Part shown: one piece after another, positions 6,690-6,723 of the stretch | How positions within the stretch are numbered: position 1 is the first letter of the stretch | Layout: every line of letters begins with the position of its first letter | From: an uncultured Pseudomonadota bacterium | Lineage (GTDB): Bacteria; SAR324; NAC60-12 | Length of the DNA stretch: 6,723 nucleotides | Reading direction: 5' to 3' | Assembly: GCA_913052275.1 (NCBI GenBank) | Contig: CAJXDX010000098.1 | Location: forward strand, 1-6,723 | Notes under the pieces: generated by a model | What the model was told of the DNA's origin: nothing | Database searches by the model: none | The model's input: only the letters and a program-made list of their open reading frames with translations | Translations under genes and position numbers: made by a program

Positions 6690-6723
6690 ATGAAAACGAC
6701 TGCTCCAAATCCTACCAAGCACA
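6690..6723 (+). CDS. Start of an unidentified protein (3' end outside window)
   Basis: ATG at 6690 opens a frame reading MKTTAPNPTKH to the window edge. An in-frame TGA at 6684-6686 precedes it, so translation cannot begin further upstream. AAAGG lies seven bases before the ATG, the best Shine-Dalgarno-like sequence in the window, and a candidate promoter sits at 6631-6659. Eleven residues are too few to assign a family. The polar, Thr/Pro-rich N-terminus does not look like a signal peptide so far. The gene is inferred from start context only. Confidence 0.45.
   Translation, partial: MKTTAPNPTKH

Overview
The window looks like a piece of a bacterial chromosome of moderate-to-low G+C. It holds four clear protein-coding genes and the probable first codons of a fifth. 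There is no rRNA, tRNA, CRISPR array or recognisable insertion sequence. Three of the four visible start codons lack a purine-rich Shine-Dalgarno sequence, and the intergenic DNA is very A/T-rich. Together with the gene types, this fits the Bacteroidota/Balneolota (FCB) group. That placement is an inference: no marker gene is present.

Layout from left to right: (1) 1-378, plus strand: the C-terminal part of a methionine-R-sulfoxide reductase (MsrB) whose start lies outside the window. (2) 379-458: a convergent gap of 80 bp with two A/T-rich inverted repeats, each overlapping a flanking stop codon. (3) 459-1847, minus strand: formimidoylglutamate deiminase (HutF), a histidine-degradation enzyme. 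(4) 1848-1932: an 85-bp divergent intergenic region. (5) 1933-3915, plus strand: a CPA2/KefB-type monovalent cation:proton antiporter with C-terminal RCK (TrkA-N plus TrkA-C) domains. (6) 3916-4209: a 294-bp gap without a convincing gene. (7) 4210-6498, plus strand: a 762-residue protein of the DUF3604, PHP-like metal-dependent hydrolase type, more G+C-rich than its surroundings over its first two thirds. (8) 6499-6689: A/T-rich gap with a candidate promoter. (9) 6690 to the right edge: the start of another plus-strand reading frame.

The genes do not form an obvious operon or pathway. MsrB repairs oxidised methionine, HutF belongs to histidine catabolism without any other hut gene in view, and the antiporter serves ion and pH homeostasis. 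The DUF3604 protein is the least understood component. It keeps a full set of PHP-like candidate metal ligands but has no known substrate, and its composition suggests later acquisition. No novel multi-gene system is visible. The DUF3604 protein is the best candidate for undescribed biology.
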